Shown here: positions 1 through 11,833 of the stretch, piece after piece
Position numbering within the stretch: position 1 is the first letter of the stretch
Layout of the letters: every line of letters begins with the position of its first letter
From: Moniliophthora roreri
Lineage: Eukaryota; Basidiomycota; Agaricomycetes; Agaricales; Marasmiaceae
Assembly: GCA_001466705.2 (NCBI GenBank)
Contig: LATX02000186.1
Span: 186,001 to 250,000, forward strand
Length of the DNA stretch: 64,000 nt
Direction: 5' to 3'
Translations under genes and position numbers: made by a program
Notes under the pieces: generated by a model
Told to the model about the DNA's origin: nothing
What the model saw: the letters and a program-made list of their open reading frames with translations, nothing else
Database searches by the model: none

Positions 1-198
1 TCCATCCTGGATACCTGACGCTCATTGATTCGCAGTCTCTTTCACTCTTACTCTCGTCATCAGTTCTGCTTTTTTTTCTCTCTTTTTCAATATTACAGGT
101 TATGCACCATTCTAGCGTGTCCAGTTGTTGTATATACTATTCGGGAGACATGAACATTATGTAGAAGCTATCGACCACAACGATCATAGTGCGAACGG

Positions 199-2398
199 TC
201 AGTGTACGAACGGTTCAGGTCCCGTCGAAACAGCCTTCAAAAACCCCTTCTCTGCTAATAGCCTGACAAGGTCCAAAATGATCGAATCGCATCCGCGGCG
301 CGTGACGAGCTGGATGGTAACTGGAATAACCTCCCATTGCCTGGTTACTGGGCTGAAATATGATGTCTGACCAAGGGGCACGGTAACATCAACTAGACTA
401 GCCATCGAGGCGAGGTAATGCAAGTTCTCCGACAATTTTGCATCTTTTCCAGGCCGCACAAGTGTTACCTCGCTAGCCCCTTCGAGTGCATTAAAGTCCT
501 CCACTCGATACGAAGGCAACCCGCCAGTTCCGGCATCATAAATGAGAATAGAGTCTGAACAGGAGGTAGCATTGAACTTGAACAACTCGTCATTGATATA
601 GGCGGTGAATCGCTCTTTGTAGGAAGTGGCCCCATCGTAATCCTCTGCAGAATGGTTTAATGCTCGAGCGAACATGATACGTGGCATGGGATCCAGGTCA
701 GGGTCTCGTCCGAACCGACTACGGTACCAACTCGTCAGGGGTTTTCCAACCTTTGTCCATGAGTGATATTCGCTCAATTGGTTGGATAAGGTTTGGAATG
801 CTCGAAACTGCCCTTGGGGGAACTGCGGTGACAGCTTCTTCGTGATATTAATGGAAACTCTCGTGAAATTCAGTTCCTTCACCAGAAAATCCATGAATAC
901 GTCATTGATGGATTGAGCCTCGGGGGACTTGACTGGGAAATGATCCACTGGAACAAGAACGCGACTTGGGAATCTGATGAACTCATTGCCTAATGAGATA
1001 GGAGAGTCATTATACCTGAAGATGTGCGTCAGTCTGAGCAATGGGAAAAGACAAGGTCGAGACAACTGACCATTGTTTCGCTACTTCAACAAACAAATTT
1101 GGATCTCGAGCAAAGATACCCACCGTATCCATATGTTCAGAGAGTGGAACAACACCCCTCAAATCCATGCTCCCAAATGAAGGGCGTATTCCGTACGCGC
1201 CTACTAAAGAAGCAGGTTTTCTGACACTACCTCTCGTGTCGCTTCCCACGGCCAGGTCCAACCATTCGTAACCCGCGATAGCACAAGCGCTTCCAGAACT
1301 CGAAGCGACAGCGGTGAGCAAACCGTCGCCTCTCGGATTCCAAGGATAAGAGAAATCCTGAAATTCCCATGGACTAGCACCATGCGCGAACTGGGAAGTA
1401 TGTGTTTTGCCCACTGGTATCACGCCTAGCGCGAACAATTTCTCGAGAGCAAGCGATGTTTCGACAGCAGGACCACCCGTCATCTCCAGATAGGCTCGGG
1501 ATCCAGCGCTTGTCGGAAGGCCTTGCATATCAAAGATATCCTTGATTGCGACACGCCTTCCACTAAGCAGACTGATAGGAAAGGGTGAGTTACTCCCAAA
1601 GCCAGAAAAGTAGGGAAGTCTCGATGGAATGGGTATGTACTGGTACTGAACGTTATCTTCGAAGGAGCTATCTTCAAAATTTGATGAAGATAATACAGAT
1701 GGAAGAGTGAAATTGGTTGGTATCCATGTGAGGCCGCTATCAACAGACGTATCTGGTATACATCCCAGCATGAAGCTGTCATATTCGTCGGGATAAAGGC
1801 GGTAAACATTGTGGAGTGCGAGCGTACCAGCATCAACTGAATACGCGTAGGGGCCAGGAGAGAGCTTCTTCGGAATAGACACAACCTGGAATGGTCCTGA
1901 ACGAGGGGTCCAATTACGAGGTAAGCGTGGTCCGTCAACGAAAAGTACTTCAATGTCACGATCTCGCATCCAGCCGAATAAAGATTCGTCCAATTCGATT
2001 TCGTCCGTGACAGTTGGATCCGGGGATAGAATCAAACCTTGGAGGAACATCTTGGACCACACGTCGTCAATTGTGGCATAGTCTGCAATTATTTTCGACA
2101 GGAGGTCTCCCGTGATAGTTGTCTCCGCGAAGGGAATGGGAACTACGGTGATAAGCCCATACTGTGCTGGCCCTGGTTCCACTGCCGCTGCGAACGATGC
2201 GGCATTTATATTGCTCTGAATGAAGTAGAGCGTATCTGCTATCGTCGCTATATCCCCAAGAGAATTAGATTGAACGATCTTCAGGGAGTAGATAGGAAGG
2301 ATGGGGAAAAGAATAGCCAAAACCGGAGCCAAAGCCGAATGCATCCTGCTGAAGCTGATCATAAGAAAATTAGCTCTCCCCTTCGGGTGAATATTCAA
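199..2398 (-). CDS. Secreted amidase-signature protein (Arp1-like fungal amidase)
   Basis: Two exons, 2398-1071 and 1015-199, joined over a 55-nt GT-AG intron (1016-1070) that splits a Trp codon; 714 residues from the first Met. Met19 (2344) is an equally good start, because it opens a hydrophobic stretch (MHSALAPVLAILFPILPIYS) that looks like a signal peptide, so secretion is inferred. Residues about 270-440 carry the amidase signature: catalytic Lys286 in GRRVAIKDIFD, cis-Ser367 in the SSSGSA loop and nucleophile Ser391 in SDTRGSVRKPA. These enzymes hydrolyse carboxamides through a Ser-Ser-Lys triad. The roughly 270-residue N-terminal region before the amidase fold is typical of the fungal group annotated as Arp1 N-terminal/amidase; I know this from family memory and did not test it. 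The substrate cannot be read from sequence. The gene is divergent from the Atg22-like gene. Confidence 0.85.
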
Positions 2399-2789
2399 AC
2401 ATGTACTTCATATCTGATCCAATATATTAAGTTTTCGCAAGGTCCACATGATGAAGGACGAAGATACGAGACCAATTGGCTATTGCGGAGCATTTACTTG
2501 AGGCAGATCTACAGAAAACACACCGGAAACTTACTTTGGTCTTCAATGACAGGAAGTAAGAATTGAGGCCCCGAATCCGTTGGGGTTCTACAATGTAGTG
2601 ACCGTCGTCGTCGCGAACGACGGTGAGCACCGTGTGAAATACCGCTCCTTAAAGACTTATCAGTTCAGCTGCCTTCCTCCCGAGCCGAATCATATGCGCA
2701 CGAAGGACATTTATATATAGGGGCCTATCACAGGATCATGAGGACCTTTGCGAGTTTTGTCAAGCTTAGAGTCTCCCCTGGACTTGAGG
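2399..2789. promoter_or_regulatory. Divergent intergenic region between amidase and Atg22-like gene
   Basis: About 390 nt separate the two start codons. A TATA-like TTTATATATAGG lies at about 2710-2721, some 70-80 nt upstream of the Atg22-like ATG, and fits that gene's core promoter. On the minus strand 2630-2535 reads as an open, coding-like stretch that ends at a strong GTAAGT donor. It could be an upstream non-conserved exon of the amidase, but I could not link it in frame. Confidence 0.4.
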
Positions 2790-5130
2790 ATGTCGAGACT
2801 TCCTGCCCCAGAAATTCCTGTCGTTCCCGCTAGCCCTGACTCCAAAGATATCACGGAGGGCATTACGAAGAGCAGCTCCATCGAGGCTGTCGATCACGAA
2901 CCAGTTCGGAAACGCAAAGGAGGCATCGCATTTGTATCATCAATCAGTGAAAATGAGCCTGTGGTGACGAGGAAAGAGCTATGGAGTTATTATCGTGCGT
3001 GTCTCTACCTTTGAATTTCTACTTGGTTGCTCATTAGTACTTTTTCAGTGTATTACAATGGTGATAATGTGAAGTAGTGTCCGGATCCTGCATTAATGGT
3101 CAGAAGACTGAATATACCGAACAGGGCGTTGGACCGAACGGATTTTCGATGACATTGTTCCAATCATTGGCCAACGCTGCTGGCTTTGACCCCATCAGGG
3201 GACCGGGTTCCTCATGTACTGGAGAAGGCTCCTCGGGCCAATGCGTCGTACCATGGGCTGGAGGTACCAAAGCAGTTTCTAGCGTCGTCCTCATTGCCAA
3301 TGGGGTCAGCTTCGCGGTCAGTCCAACCTCCGTTTTCACATCGCAGCTCCTCTCACATAGTAGTGCTTACCCTAGATAATGACCTTGATCTTCACGACCA
3401 TTGGTTCAGCCGCTGACTACGGTACATTCGGACGATGGCTCCTTCTAGTGATCACTTGCGTCTGTTGGGGGGCACAGTTTGCCAGTATGTCACTCACCAA
3501 TGCATCTCGATGGCCGGTTGCAATGGCTTTGTACATGGTCGGGTTCATTTCCTACGGCGCGACTCTCGTATTCTACGCCGCTGTCTTTCCCCGACTTGCC
3601 AGGAACACAGTACACGCTCGCAAGTTACGAGAACAATATGAAGCCGGCTATACGGATCGTGAAGAATACGAACGGGAAGAAAGTCTCGAAAAGAACAGAA
3701 TCAGTAATATCAGTACTGTAAGCCTAGTGTCAACATCTTTGCTATCTCGTTGATTCGATGATCCTTGGCTGCAGATGCACAGTAACATTGGTTACATAGT
3801 CACGTTGTGTCTCAACCTATCGCTTCTGCTTCCCTTGGCTGACAACCCGCTTGTTAATAACTATGTGATTGTGCTGTAAGTTACTATCATCATAAATTTT
3901 CTTGTAGGGTTCATTCATGTTGACTTCCAAGGACTAATGCGTATTGGGTGATTGTCGGGATCTGGTGGTGTGCGTACCTTGATCTCGGAACATCAGCCGG
4001 GGATGATTGACACGTTTTGTTTATGCAGTCATTTTCCAGCAGCCACGTCCAGGGCCGCCGGTTCCAAAAGGCGAACATTACTTGACAATTGGTTGGAAGC
4101 AGGTTGATTTCTACACTATCTCAGGCATCTGTCGGCTCAGCTGATGTTCCCTGCTAGATTTGGGAAGCACTCAAGCAATACAAGCAGCTGCCATGCACCT
4201 TCATATACCTATTTGCGTTCTTTCTTCTCGCAGATGTGAGTCCTTTTGGCCGTCTTGACATGGACGGGACATGTCTAACGCCTTCTGTAGGGACTCAACA
4301 CGACAGGCACCCTGGTCTCTATATGTCAGAACGACAAGTTCTCCTTCAGCTTCTTGCAGAATACCTACCTCGGATTGTCTCAGGCTATTACTTCCACAAT
4401 GAGCACTTTAGGATTCTGGTACATTCAAAAGTATTGGAAGCTCAGCACCAAGAAGATGGTATGCCACCGCCCATCATCCCAAAATGATGTTGCATTTATA
4501 ATCACCCGTATTTCAGTTCATAGTAACTAATGTAGTTACTATTCTCATCCCACTTTGGGGCATGATTGGGATATGGACAGACATTATAGGGTTCGTTTCT
4601 TCCTCCGCCGTTTGCTATATCCCTGACCTCCTTCACTCTTCATCAGTTTCCACAATGCCTGGGAGTTCTGGTAAGCGTCGCCATCCACGACAAAACTTTA
4701 TTTGACAACGATGTTACCCATACAACAGGTTTTACAATATCGTGTTCGGACTCTTCCAAGCACCGTACTACGCCTTTTCTCAAACCATGATGGCCGAGTT
4801 GACACCTCCAGGTTTTGATAACATGGCATGTGCCTCTTTTGGCTGAATGCTCTCCACTAATCGCATCCACAGTTTTTCGGTTTATTTGGACTTTCGAATC
4901 GCGCCTCATCAATGATTGGGCCGAACGTTATTCAAGCCATTATTGACAAGAGTGGTAGTAACTGGACGGGTTTCCCGTTCTTGTTTGCGCTTTGTTTCCT
5001 TGCATCCGTTGTCATTTGGTTCGGCGTGGATGTCACGAAAGGGCGAAGGGACGCAGTAGCATGGGCAGAAGATATGAGGGTCAGACATGAGAAGAGGGAA
5101 GACGATAATGCGGCACAATTTTACAATTGA
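2790..5130 (+). CDS. Atg22-like vacuolar amino-acid effluxer (MFS-type membrane protein)
   Basis: Thirteen exons give one continuous 556-residue frame: 2790-2994, 3049-3068, 3125-3316, 3376-3717, 3775-3875, 3932-3969, 4029-4102, 4158-4235, 4291-4458, 4517-4590, 4647-4670, 4729-4825, 4873-5130. Motifs shared with fungal Atg22 proteins are visible: LYYNGDNGVGPNGF near the start, SSVVLIANGVSFAIMTLIFT, DYGTFGRW, RISNISTMHSNIGY and PGFDNMFFGLFG. Many hydrophobic membrane segments alternate with short loops. Family knowledge: Atg22 exports amino acids from the vacuole after autophagic breakdown. The intron at 4826-4872 needs a GC donor (GCATGT) to keep the conserved reading. The start at 2790 is the first in-frame ATG. 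The charged N-terminal 65 residues are poorly conserved. Fungi usually carry more than one Atg22 paralogue, so I give no symbol. Confidence 0.92.
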
Positions 5131-5228
5131 AGTATGATCTACTCGGTCCTGTTTGTATCATCCCGCCTGACGGCAACTAGTGTATTTTATGGGCGTCAAA
5201 TACTTCCAGAACCAGAAGTGTATCCTCT

Positions 5229-6027
5229 TTACAGCTTCGAGATTCCTGGCGTCGAAGGTGTCAGCTTTACGTGGACCCCTGAGGCAACGAGCCTGTTGTG
5301 CGTGTCGCTCCACACCTGACAGGAGCGTAAGACCGATAATCGGAACGCGGAACCGGAAGGCAAGCCTCCTACATACCTCGGTTCGCGCTGAAAACTCTCT
5401 GCCGCCGACAGATAACGTAGTGCTCACAATCCGCAGATCTTCGCCCCTGAAAGAACGTCCAGACATTAGAACACAACTGCGTCACAGGGAGAATAGCGAT
5501 AATAACAGTGCGGCGGGCGAATGGTAGAACAGCTGTAACGTGAGAGAGACATTGGTTACTTTGACACCTATTGTGCCAAGTGTCAGAGCTGTCATGGCAA
5601 AAGTTGTGCAGCTGGAAGGCGGTGAAGTTTGGATACGAATCAATCAAATGTAGTCCCAGAATGAATTAAAGGCACAGACATATCGATAATGAACGCCAAG
5701 CAACCACCGTGAATTCTCAGACCACCGTGGACCATGTCTAGTCAATACTGTCAGTCCCAAAGTGAAGGTACAGCAAGTGCATGACGTACCTTGCTCAACT
5801 TTCATCTTGACCACGACTCTTCCTTCCTGTTTCAACGGCTCTTCCTGCTTCTTATTCACTGACACTTCTGTAACCACCATCCGTGATATGATATCATGTC
5901 CGAAGCCTTTCACTAGCTGGCCTTGACCGGAAACATCCTCCAGAGTAGTCGGGTCCGCCAAGAAAGCTTTGACATGATCAGGTGCGTTTCCATTGATATG
6001 AGAGATATCTGAACGGGAGGAAACCAT
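5229..6027 (-). CDS. Hotdog-fold thioesterase-like protein, copy 1
   Basis: Five exons, 6027-5790, 5737-5680, 5611-5507, 5446-5377 and 5315-5229, all with GT-AG introns, encode 185 residues. The hotdog signature lies across exons 1-3: SHINGNAPDHVKAF, then DMVHGGLRIHGGCLAFIIDIC, the HGG...D core of PaaI/4HBT-type acyl-CoA thioesterases. The protein ends GEDLRIVSTTLSVGG, the last strand, and VWSDTHNRLVASGVHVKL. Substrates of this fungal group are unknown; hydrolysis of an acyl-CoA thioester is the family expectation. The ATG at 6027 was chosen because the open frame begins there and no upstream ATG is in frame. It is the tandem paralogue of the next gene, and the two have matching exon lengths of 58, 105 and 70 nt. 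No defect was seen. Confidence 0.85.
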
Positions 6028-6285
6028 CACTGCGGATGCTGCCTAATCTGTACGACGTCGGTGAGGCGGGTGGGTTGATGAAGGGGCGGCGAGGTACTAG
6101 TGGCGAAGAAACAAGACCATCAAAGGCACAAGACCATCAAAGGCTATCCGAGTGGGCCATGTTCTTCGCTTCTCACGGCACTCGGTAACTTTACCTGGGC
6201 CGAATTCACATGATAATGCGTTCAATTCCTATTATATGCATATCAGCTCTAAGTAAGAGGGTGGCCAACTCTAGGGATACATCGT

Positions 6286-7118
6286 CTAGAGCTTGGATTT
6301 TTGAGGCGATGCCTGCATCTTGATATGTGTTCCGGAAACGACTAAGCGGTGATGGGTAGCATTATATATCTAGGTACGAATGAATGATTGGATCCACAGG
6401 CAACACTCAGGGGAAACACACCTCTGTCTTGGCCGATACCGCTCGACTTCCCAATGTCAAAGAAGTGTTTACTATACGGAGCTCGTCTCCTCTAGACTCG
6501 AAGTCAGATAGTATAGAGTAACAGTCAGAAATTTAAGCTTACAAGGTAGCTGGAGAGTGGTAGACAACCCTACCCCATATCAGATAATATAGGACAACAG
6601 TCAGGAATCCAAGCTCACGAAATTAGTTGAGATACGGTATAATGCGGCTTTCCGGTCGTTTCCAAAGAGAGCGCTGACAATGCTAGGGTGGAGCAACTAC
6701 AGGACAATACTTCAGTAAAAACCTCTCTCAAGTCGTTAGAAAATACACATCCATATCAACCAGAAAGGAACTACAGCCTCCATGTAGATTTTTGCTGGCA
6801 TTGACCATGTCTATGAAATGATAAGTGTAAGTTCCCCAAATCACAAAATAACGTACCTTCTTCCACAGTGAGACTGCAAACAACCCTTCCTTCTGCCTTG
6901 AGAGGTTCCTCGGCATTGTTCAAAACGGATACCTCCGTAACCTTGATCCTAGGAATGATATAGTCGCAAAAAGTTGCCTTCAATTCGGGATGGTTGACCC
7001 TGTAATAGATCGACAAGTCTGCGACGAATGCCTTTACTTTGTCGGAGGCATTTCCAGCAATATGAGAGACATTGGCACCGTCTAGAGAAGAGAAATAGAG
7101 TTGCAGTTGATCAGCCAT
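6286..7118 (-). CDS. Hotdog-fold thioesterase-like protein, copy 2 (one broken splice donor, one extra intron)
   Basis: By homology to copy 1 the exons are 7118-6857, 6810-6753, 6696-6619, 6569-6543, 6491-6422 and 6369-6286. They give 192 residues including SHIAGNASDKVKAF, DMVNASKNLHGGCSSFLVDIC, GDELRIVNTSLTLGSRAV and THHRLVVSGTHIKM. Two oddities. The donor after exon 2 is GG at 6752-6751, where copy 1 has GT at the same codon position, so canonical splicing there is not possible and read-through soon meets a stop (after DMDVYFLTT). Exons 3 and 4 (78 + 27 nt) equal one 105-nt exon in copy 1, so an extra 49-nt intron sits here. Either the gene is newly inactivated or it uses a non-canonical donor. 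It is divergent from the AlkB-like gene, with 274 nt between the start codons. Confidence 0.7.
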
Positions 7119-7392
7119 GAGTATCGAGGTCCAGGATAGAGTCCCTGAATGGCCAAGGAGATTTGGGCTTTGGGCTGGAAAAAAATCATGATGGGCAACA
7201 AAGTCCCAGGTCGCCGGCAAATAGCCCGGTCGCGCACGGACCACCGCCTGCCACATCACCACCATCGTCGGCACTTCACTCGATGTTCCGTGCAAGCTGA
7301 AACTACAGGAATCTAGCTTTGGGAGACTTTGAATAGCCTGTAATTCTCTTATATGGACCTTCAGCTCAGCTCTAATCGATAAAGTAGGCGGC

Positions 7393-8481
7393 ATGGGGAC
7401 CAAAGATTCATCAGCCGAGCCACCACTACCTTCACAGAAACGGGAGAGGTCTACAGACACTCTCCACCTGGAATTCTTCAATGCTGCTCAAGAAAGGAAG
7501 CGAATCAATCTCCAGATATCTATTCCAGCGCAGACAACAGAACGGGAAGAAAAGTCTAGCAGTTCACTCTTTTCATCGTCGCCGTCGGAGGCCGCTCTTG
7601 TTGCTTCATCACGGCCTGAGGAGGAGATCATGGGAGCGCCTGCCACTCTTCTACCCCCACCTATACCCGGGCTTTTCTTCGACCCATCACTACTCATACC
7701 AGCGGAATTTGCGGATGCCGTCGTGAAGTACTGTCTGAATACTTACTTCACCTCACCTCACGTCAACCAGATAATGCTTTTTGAGCGTGCACCGCCTCCT
7801 TCACCTTCCTCTGCACCCTCGGAGTCAACACCCCGGTTAAATGAAGACGACGTTGGGTCTGGTCTCCCACCGACTCTTACCACGTTGCTTTCCACACTGT
7901 CCGAGATTCTTTCCGTCTCCTTACCGCCAAGCGTTCACACCCTTCTCTTTCCTCGTGCCCCTAGCCGGGCGCGACAAGCTATCATCAATCTTTACCACCC
8001 GGGGGAGGGTATAACACCTCATGTGGATCTTCTCCGTCGATTTGGAGACGGTATCATAGGCGTCAGCTTCTCAAGCGGTTGTGTCATGCAGTTCGTGAAG
8101 CAAGAACGGCAGCCGGAAGCTGGGAAGGAATGTGTAGACGCCGATGGTAACCGGAACGCGGTGGACTCGCAATCCTCAAACGATCAGCCAGTTTATGACG
8201 TTTATCTTCCCGAGCGTTCCATTATTGTTATGACCGGCGACGCTAGGTGTGCCTTTTGTTTTTTTTTCCGGTCTCAAATTCCTGCTGAGTAAAGACTTGC
8301 TAGATACAGATGGACTCATGGGATCGCTCGCAGGGTCAGGGACTACGTATTCTTGAAGGGGAAACAGGATCATGATGGAGGAGAATGGATTGATAGAAAG
8401 GTGAGGCTGAGTATTACGTTCCGGTGGCTGCTGCCTGGTGCGGAAGTAGTTGGGGGTGATAATCCAGATTTGGAAGAATGA
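7393..8481 (+). CDS. AlkB-like 2-oxoglutarate/Fe(II) dioxygenase
   Basis: Two exons, 7393-8246 and 8304-8481, give 343 residues. The double-stranded beta-helix core is recognisable: NLYHPGEGITPHVDLL with iron ligands His210 and Asp212, the FGDGIIGVSFSSGCVMQF strands, then the distal His290 in YRWTHGIARR and the 2-oxoglutarate-binding Arg in VRLSITFRWLLPG. These are the HxD...H...R features of the AlkB superfamily, which hydroxylates and removes alkyl groups on nucleic acids or proteins. The arrangement and the long Ser/Pro-rich N-terminal 95 residues resemble eukaryotic ALKBH proteins, but the sequence does not say which substrate class. A low-complexity stretch (about residues 133-155) separates two strands. 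The start is the first ATG of the frame. The intron at 8247-8303 is canonical GT-AG. Confidence 0.85.
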
Positions 8482-8962
8482 CAGGTCATTCATTCTAGGG
8501 ATTATTTTACATGTATGCATGAATGCAATCAAACCTTTGCTACCACAAAATCAGTCCGGCACGAAGAGGCGACGTCAATACTTCAATGTTAGATAGATGC
8601 CCAGGGGTTAAGGGGGTCATTCTCTGTAACCCTATGAAGGAATCAGAGCTTTCCGTAGGGGATATAGAGTTGCAGTAATGCAGTGTTTGGAAGGCATCGG
8701 TCCAGGAGGAACCGAACTTGAGCCGCGTGGCTTGACGTGATGTTGCCTAGATGTCGCCTGGAGATCTGTCGTTACTAGTTTACGATATCCCTTCTTAGCG
8801 CTCTTGTACTGTATACTCATTTGAGCAATAACTTACCGGCAGTATATCTATCTCCTGCTTTGTTTACGGTTTTAAGGAGTGCCTGGGAGACTTTTAACCA
8901 GCAAACGCTTCGCTATCAATCATCCACACCCCCGACTCGGAAACTCGCCGCGTTACTCGAAA
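8482..8962. other. Intergenic, AlkB-like to SDR gene
   Basis: About 480 nt with no recognisable gene. Small open frames on both strands lack codon structure or similarity to anything I know. It holds the 3' end of the dioxygenase gene and the promoter of the reductase gene. Confidence 0.4.
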
Positions 8963-10147
8963 ATGCGGGCTATAACCACTCAAAAAGTCGTTGTCATTAC
9001 GGGTTGCTCAGATGGAGGGATCGGCGCTGCATTGTGAGTGTCCTTCATGCTTCACCATCAGCGAGTTTTGACTTACTCTTCTCTTTACGGATGGCGGGGG
9101 TAGAGCCAGGGTCCTAGCGTACAAGGGTTGCTTAGTGTACGCCACGGCACGATGCTCGAAGTCAATGTCTACGCTGACCGGCCCGAACATACGACACCTC
9201 CAAGTAGACGTGACAGAGCAGGGGTCAATTCAAGCAGCGGTAGAAGTGGTTTACGAGCAAGAAGGACGTGTCGATATTCTCATCTCTAATGCTGGTGTAC
9301 ACTGCACTGGTGCGTGCACGCTCTTTGCGGATTCAGCTGTGGTGAATTAACTACGATTTGCAGGTCCCGTACTAGACGTCACCCTGGAACATGCTCAGAA
9401 GACCTACGACACCAACGTTTTTGGGCTCATGCGACTCGTCAAAGCGTTTGTTCCACGAATGGCTGAACGTCGTACTGGTCTCGTCGTAGTCATCGGCTCC
9501 GTTCGCAGCGAACTTCCTACACCTTTTGCTGGGATATACAGCTCGAGTAAAGCCGCCGTTAGGTCATACACCGAAACACTATCTATGGAGTGTCAACCTT
9601 TGGGAGTTGATGTTATGCTGATCAACCCTGGGTCTGTTACCAGCAATATCGTGAAGGTGGGCGTTTTACTATCTAGTGATCTTGGCTCCTAATACCTGGG
9701 ACCATCCATCCCTGCTTGGCACTTGCGGTCTTATGATTCTGCAAACACCGGTGGTCTCAAGCACCACACTACCATCAGCATTCGTGATGGTGGTTTCCTT
9801 CTCCCACCTGTTGTCAACTACCCGTTTCAATTTATCATGGGACCTTCGCTGACTTGACGCCGGATTTTTCACAGAATCAGGGTTCATATCAAACGCCTGA
9901 GAAATCACTTTACAAGAACTTCACCGACGCCATAACCCACGTCATGATGCAATCCCAGTCCAAAAAGTATAACACGATGGACACTATGGATTTCGCACAA
10001 CGTGTTTCTGACAAGATACTCGCAAAGAAACCACCGAGATACATGTGTCTTGGGGGTGCTACCACGCTAATCAAGGCATTGCAGTTGCTTCCCCGTCAAT
10101 GGGCATTACAGCTGTTATGGGTCGTTCTCTCCCGAGCAAAGCCTTGA
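8963..10147 (+). CDS. Short-chain dehydrogenase/reductase, AYR1-like (1-acyl-DHAP reductase type)
   Basis: Four exons, 8963-9033, 9104-9309, 9364-9656 and 9875-10147, encode 280 residues. Rossmann features are in order: VVVITGCSDGGIGAAL (cofactor loop), LQVDVTEQGS, ILISNAGVHC (NAG), a GSVRSE active-site Ser and YSSSK with the catalytic Tyr and Lys. NPGSVTSNIVK and a C-terminal tail with KPPRYMCLGG and a hydrophobic LQLLPRQWALQLLW segment match NADPH-dependent 1-acyldihydroxyacetone-phosphate reductases of fungi, which act on lipid droplets and ER in glycerolipid synthesis. The exact substrate is inferred. The third intron (9657-9874, 218 nt) is four times longer than its neighbours. The ATG at 8963 directly precedes the Rossmann strand, which is the usual layout. 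Confidence 0.85.
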
Positions 10148-11833
10148 AACTTCGAGGTTCTTGCACGCTTATCGCATCATTTCATTTCGCTCCGATCGTT
10201 CTTGGCCTGGCATAATATGTATCAATACTACTCCCAATACATGTAAGTATGTACAATGTACTAGTAATAAATCCTAATACGTGGTGGTTTGCATAAAAGC
10301 GCTATCTCCGACGGCAATTTGGGTGTTCATATATCCACACTTGAAAGCCTAACTCCTCGTGTAAAGGAAAGAAGTCGCCACAAGTTTCGAATGAATACAA
10401 GTTTGGAGAAAAACAATCAATCAGGGTCGGAGTTGTCGTCAAGTGCGACTGCCTAAAAGGTTAACGCTGAGGAGGAATGCGGGATACCACACGTACAGTT
10501 ATGAGAATTTGTTAGAGTCGTATGCGTTTAGTGTTTGAGCTGTCAATCTCCGCACCGCACAGAATCATCGATGAATTGATTGGGATTCGAGAGCAGGGAG
10601 ACGCATCGGTAAAATTTTCGTGATCACGTTAATAGCACAATCAACGGCGTCTCGTTGATTGCGACGGCGATCTCGACTTCTGAGTTCCAGGTGGCAGGAG
10701 TGAACCAGCATGACCAAGACTCAGACAGGCCAAAATCAAGGAACTAGGATAAATGAGGACGAAGAGCTCTACATCTACGGTTGCCCAGCAGGCTTAGGTT
10801 AACTTTTCGGTTCTACATCATACTACATCCAGGCACTTTGAACCCAGAACTTTAATGAAAACCGCAGGCTCGATGGACGAAGATGAATTGACGACATTGA
10901 TGGCTCAGAATTCGCTTCGAAGATATTCTCAGGAGAGAACTACAAGTGAAGGTACCGAAATAGTTCGAATTCTGGTTGACGTGTTGACGGGTGACGATAC
11001 GCCGAGAACGTGTACAAACTTGACGGATGAACTTCCTCAACTACCTGTACTAAACACACATTTCTTCAGGATTGTTCACGCTTAGACAGCAATAACCTAC
11101 CTAAATTCCTCGATAACTCGTCAACCTCGAAAACATTCGAGTTTCATATCAAACTTGTCAGTGTTCTCCCGGCTCTGCGTGCTAGCAAGGCAAAATAGAT
11201 TCGATGAGACTTAGCACCTGTAGAAAGTAAAAAAATAAGTGAGATGACCTGCATACCCATGACTATTCGGCAGCAGAGATTGAGCAATTGAGCAGCGGCA
11301 ATATGGTCATGACGGTTCGTTGACACGCGCGTCTTCCTTTACACCACCACACACAACCACCATGATAAGATGATAATTCCCAGTCATCCGAGACTTGTTC
11401 AAACAGTGAATCCTGTGCTCGCTCTTCTTCCCGCACTATACTAAAAGCTGACCTGATACCGAATTTGAATAAATTAGGGCTCTTCATCGGTGGTTTTAAG
11501 GAGGACGGGTAGCGGCTGGTAGCGAGTAGACGACTTTAGACGGGTGGACGAATTTCTCTCCCGCTGCGGGATTATGATATCTGTCGTGATTACATGCCCT
11601 TCAACCAAAGTGGGTGATCGTTTAGTATCCTGGGAGGTCGAGGTCATTGATAAATTGCAGCGTACTTAGCAGAACGGCGGATTCGAAGCGTTACTCTGAC
11701 TAGACTCCTGATATTCCCGTCAGCGCCCTCATCCAAACATGGGCCAAATTCGGGGATTTGCCATGAGACCTCATATAGGCTAAAAACGCTGTAAAACTGT
11801 ATTTTACTGCCTTTAATACATTATACATCCTAC
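10148..11833. other. Gene-poor stretch after the SDR gene
   Basis: About 1.7 kb without a gene I can support. Short open frames (for example plus 10855-11085, minus 11263-11487) show no domain, no splice-linked continuation and no paralogue in the window. Confidence 0.4.

Noticed and set aside
1480..1959. Minus-strand frame of 159 codons inside the amidase
   Set aside because: It is a shifted frame of the amidase exon, with no independent support.
2039..2566. Plus-strand open frame of 175 codons
   Set aside because: It is antisense to the amidase exon and lacks any family feature.
5180..5527. Plus-strand open frame at the 3' end of hotdog copy 1
   Set aside because: It is antisense to validated exons 3-5 of that gene.
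7119..7481. Upstream extension of the hotdog copy 2 frame on the minus strand
   Set aside because: It is antisense to the AlkB-like exon, has no similarity to the paralogue, and the conserved protein begins near the ATG at 7118.
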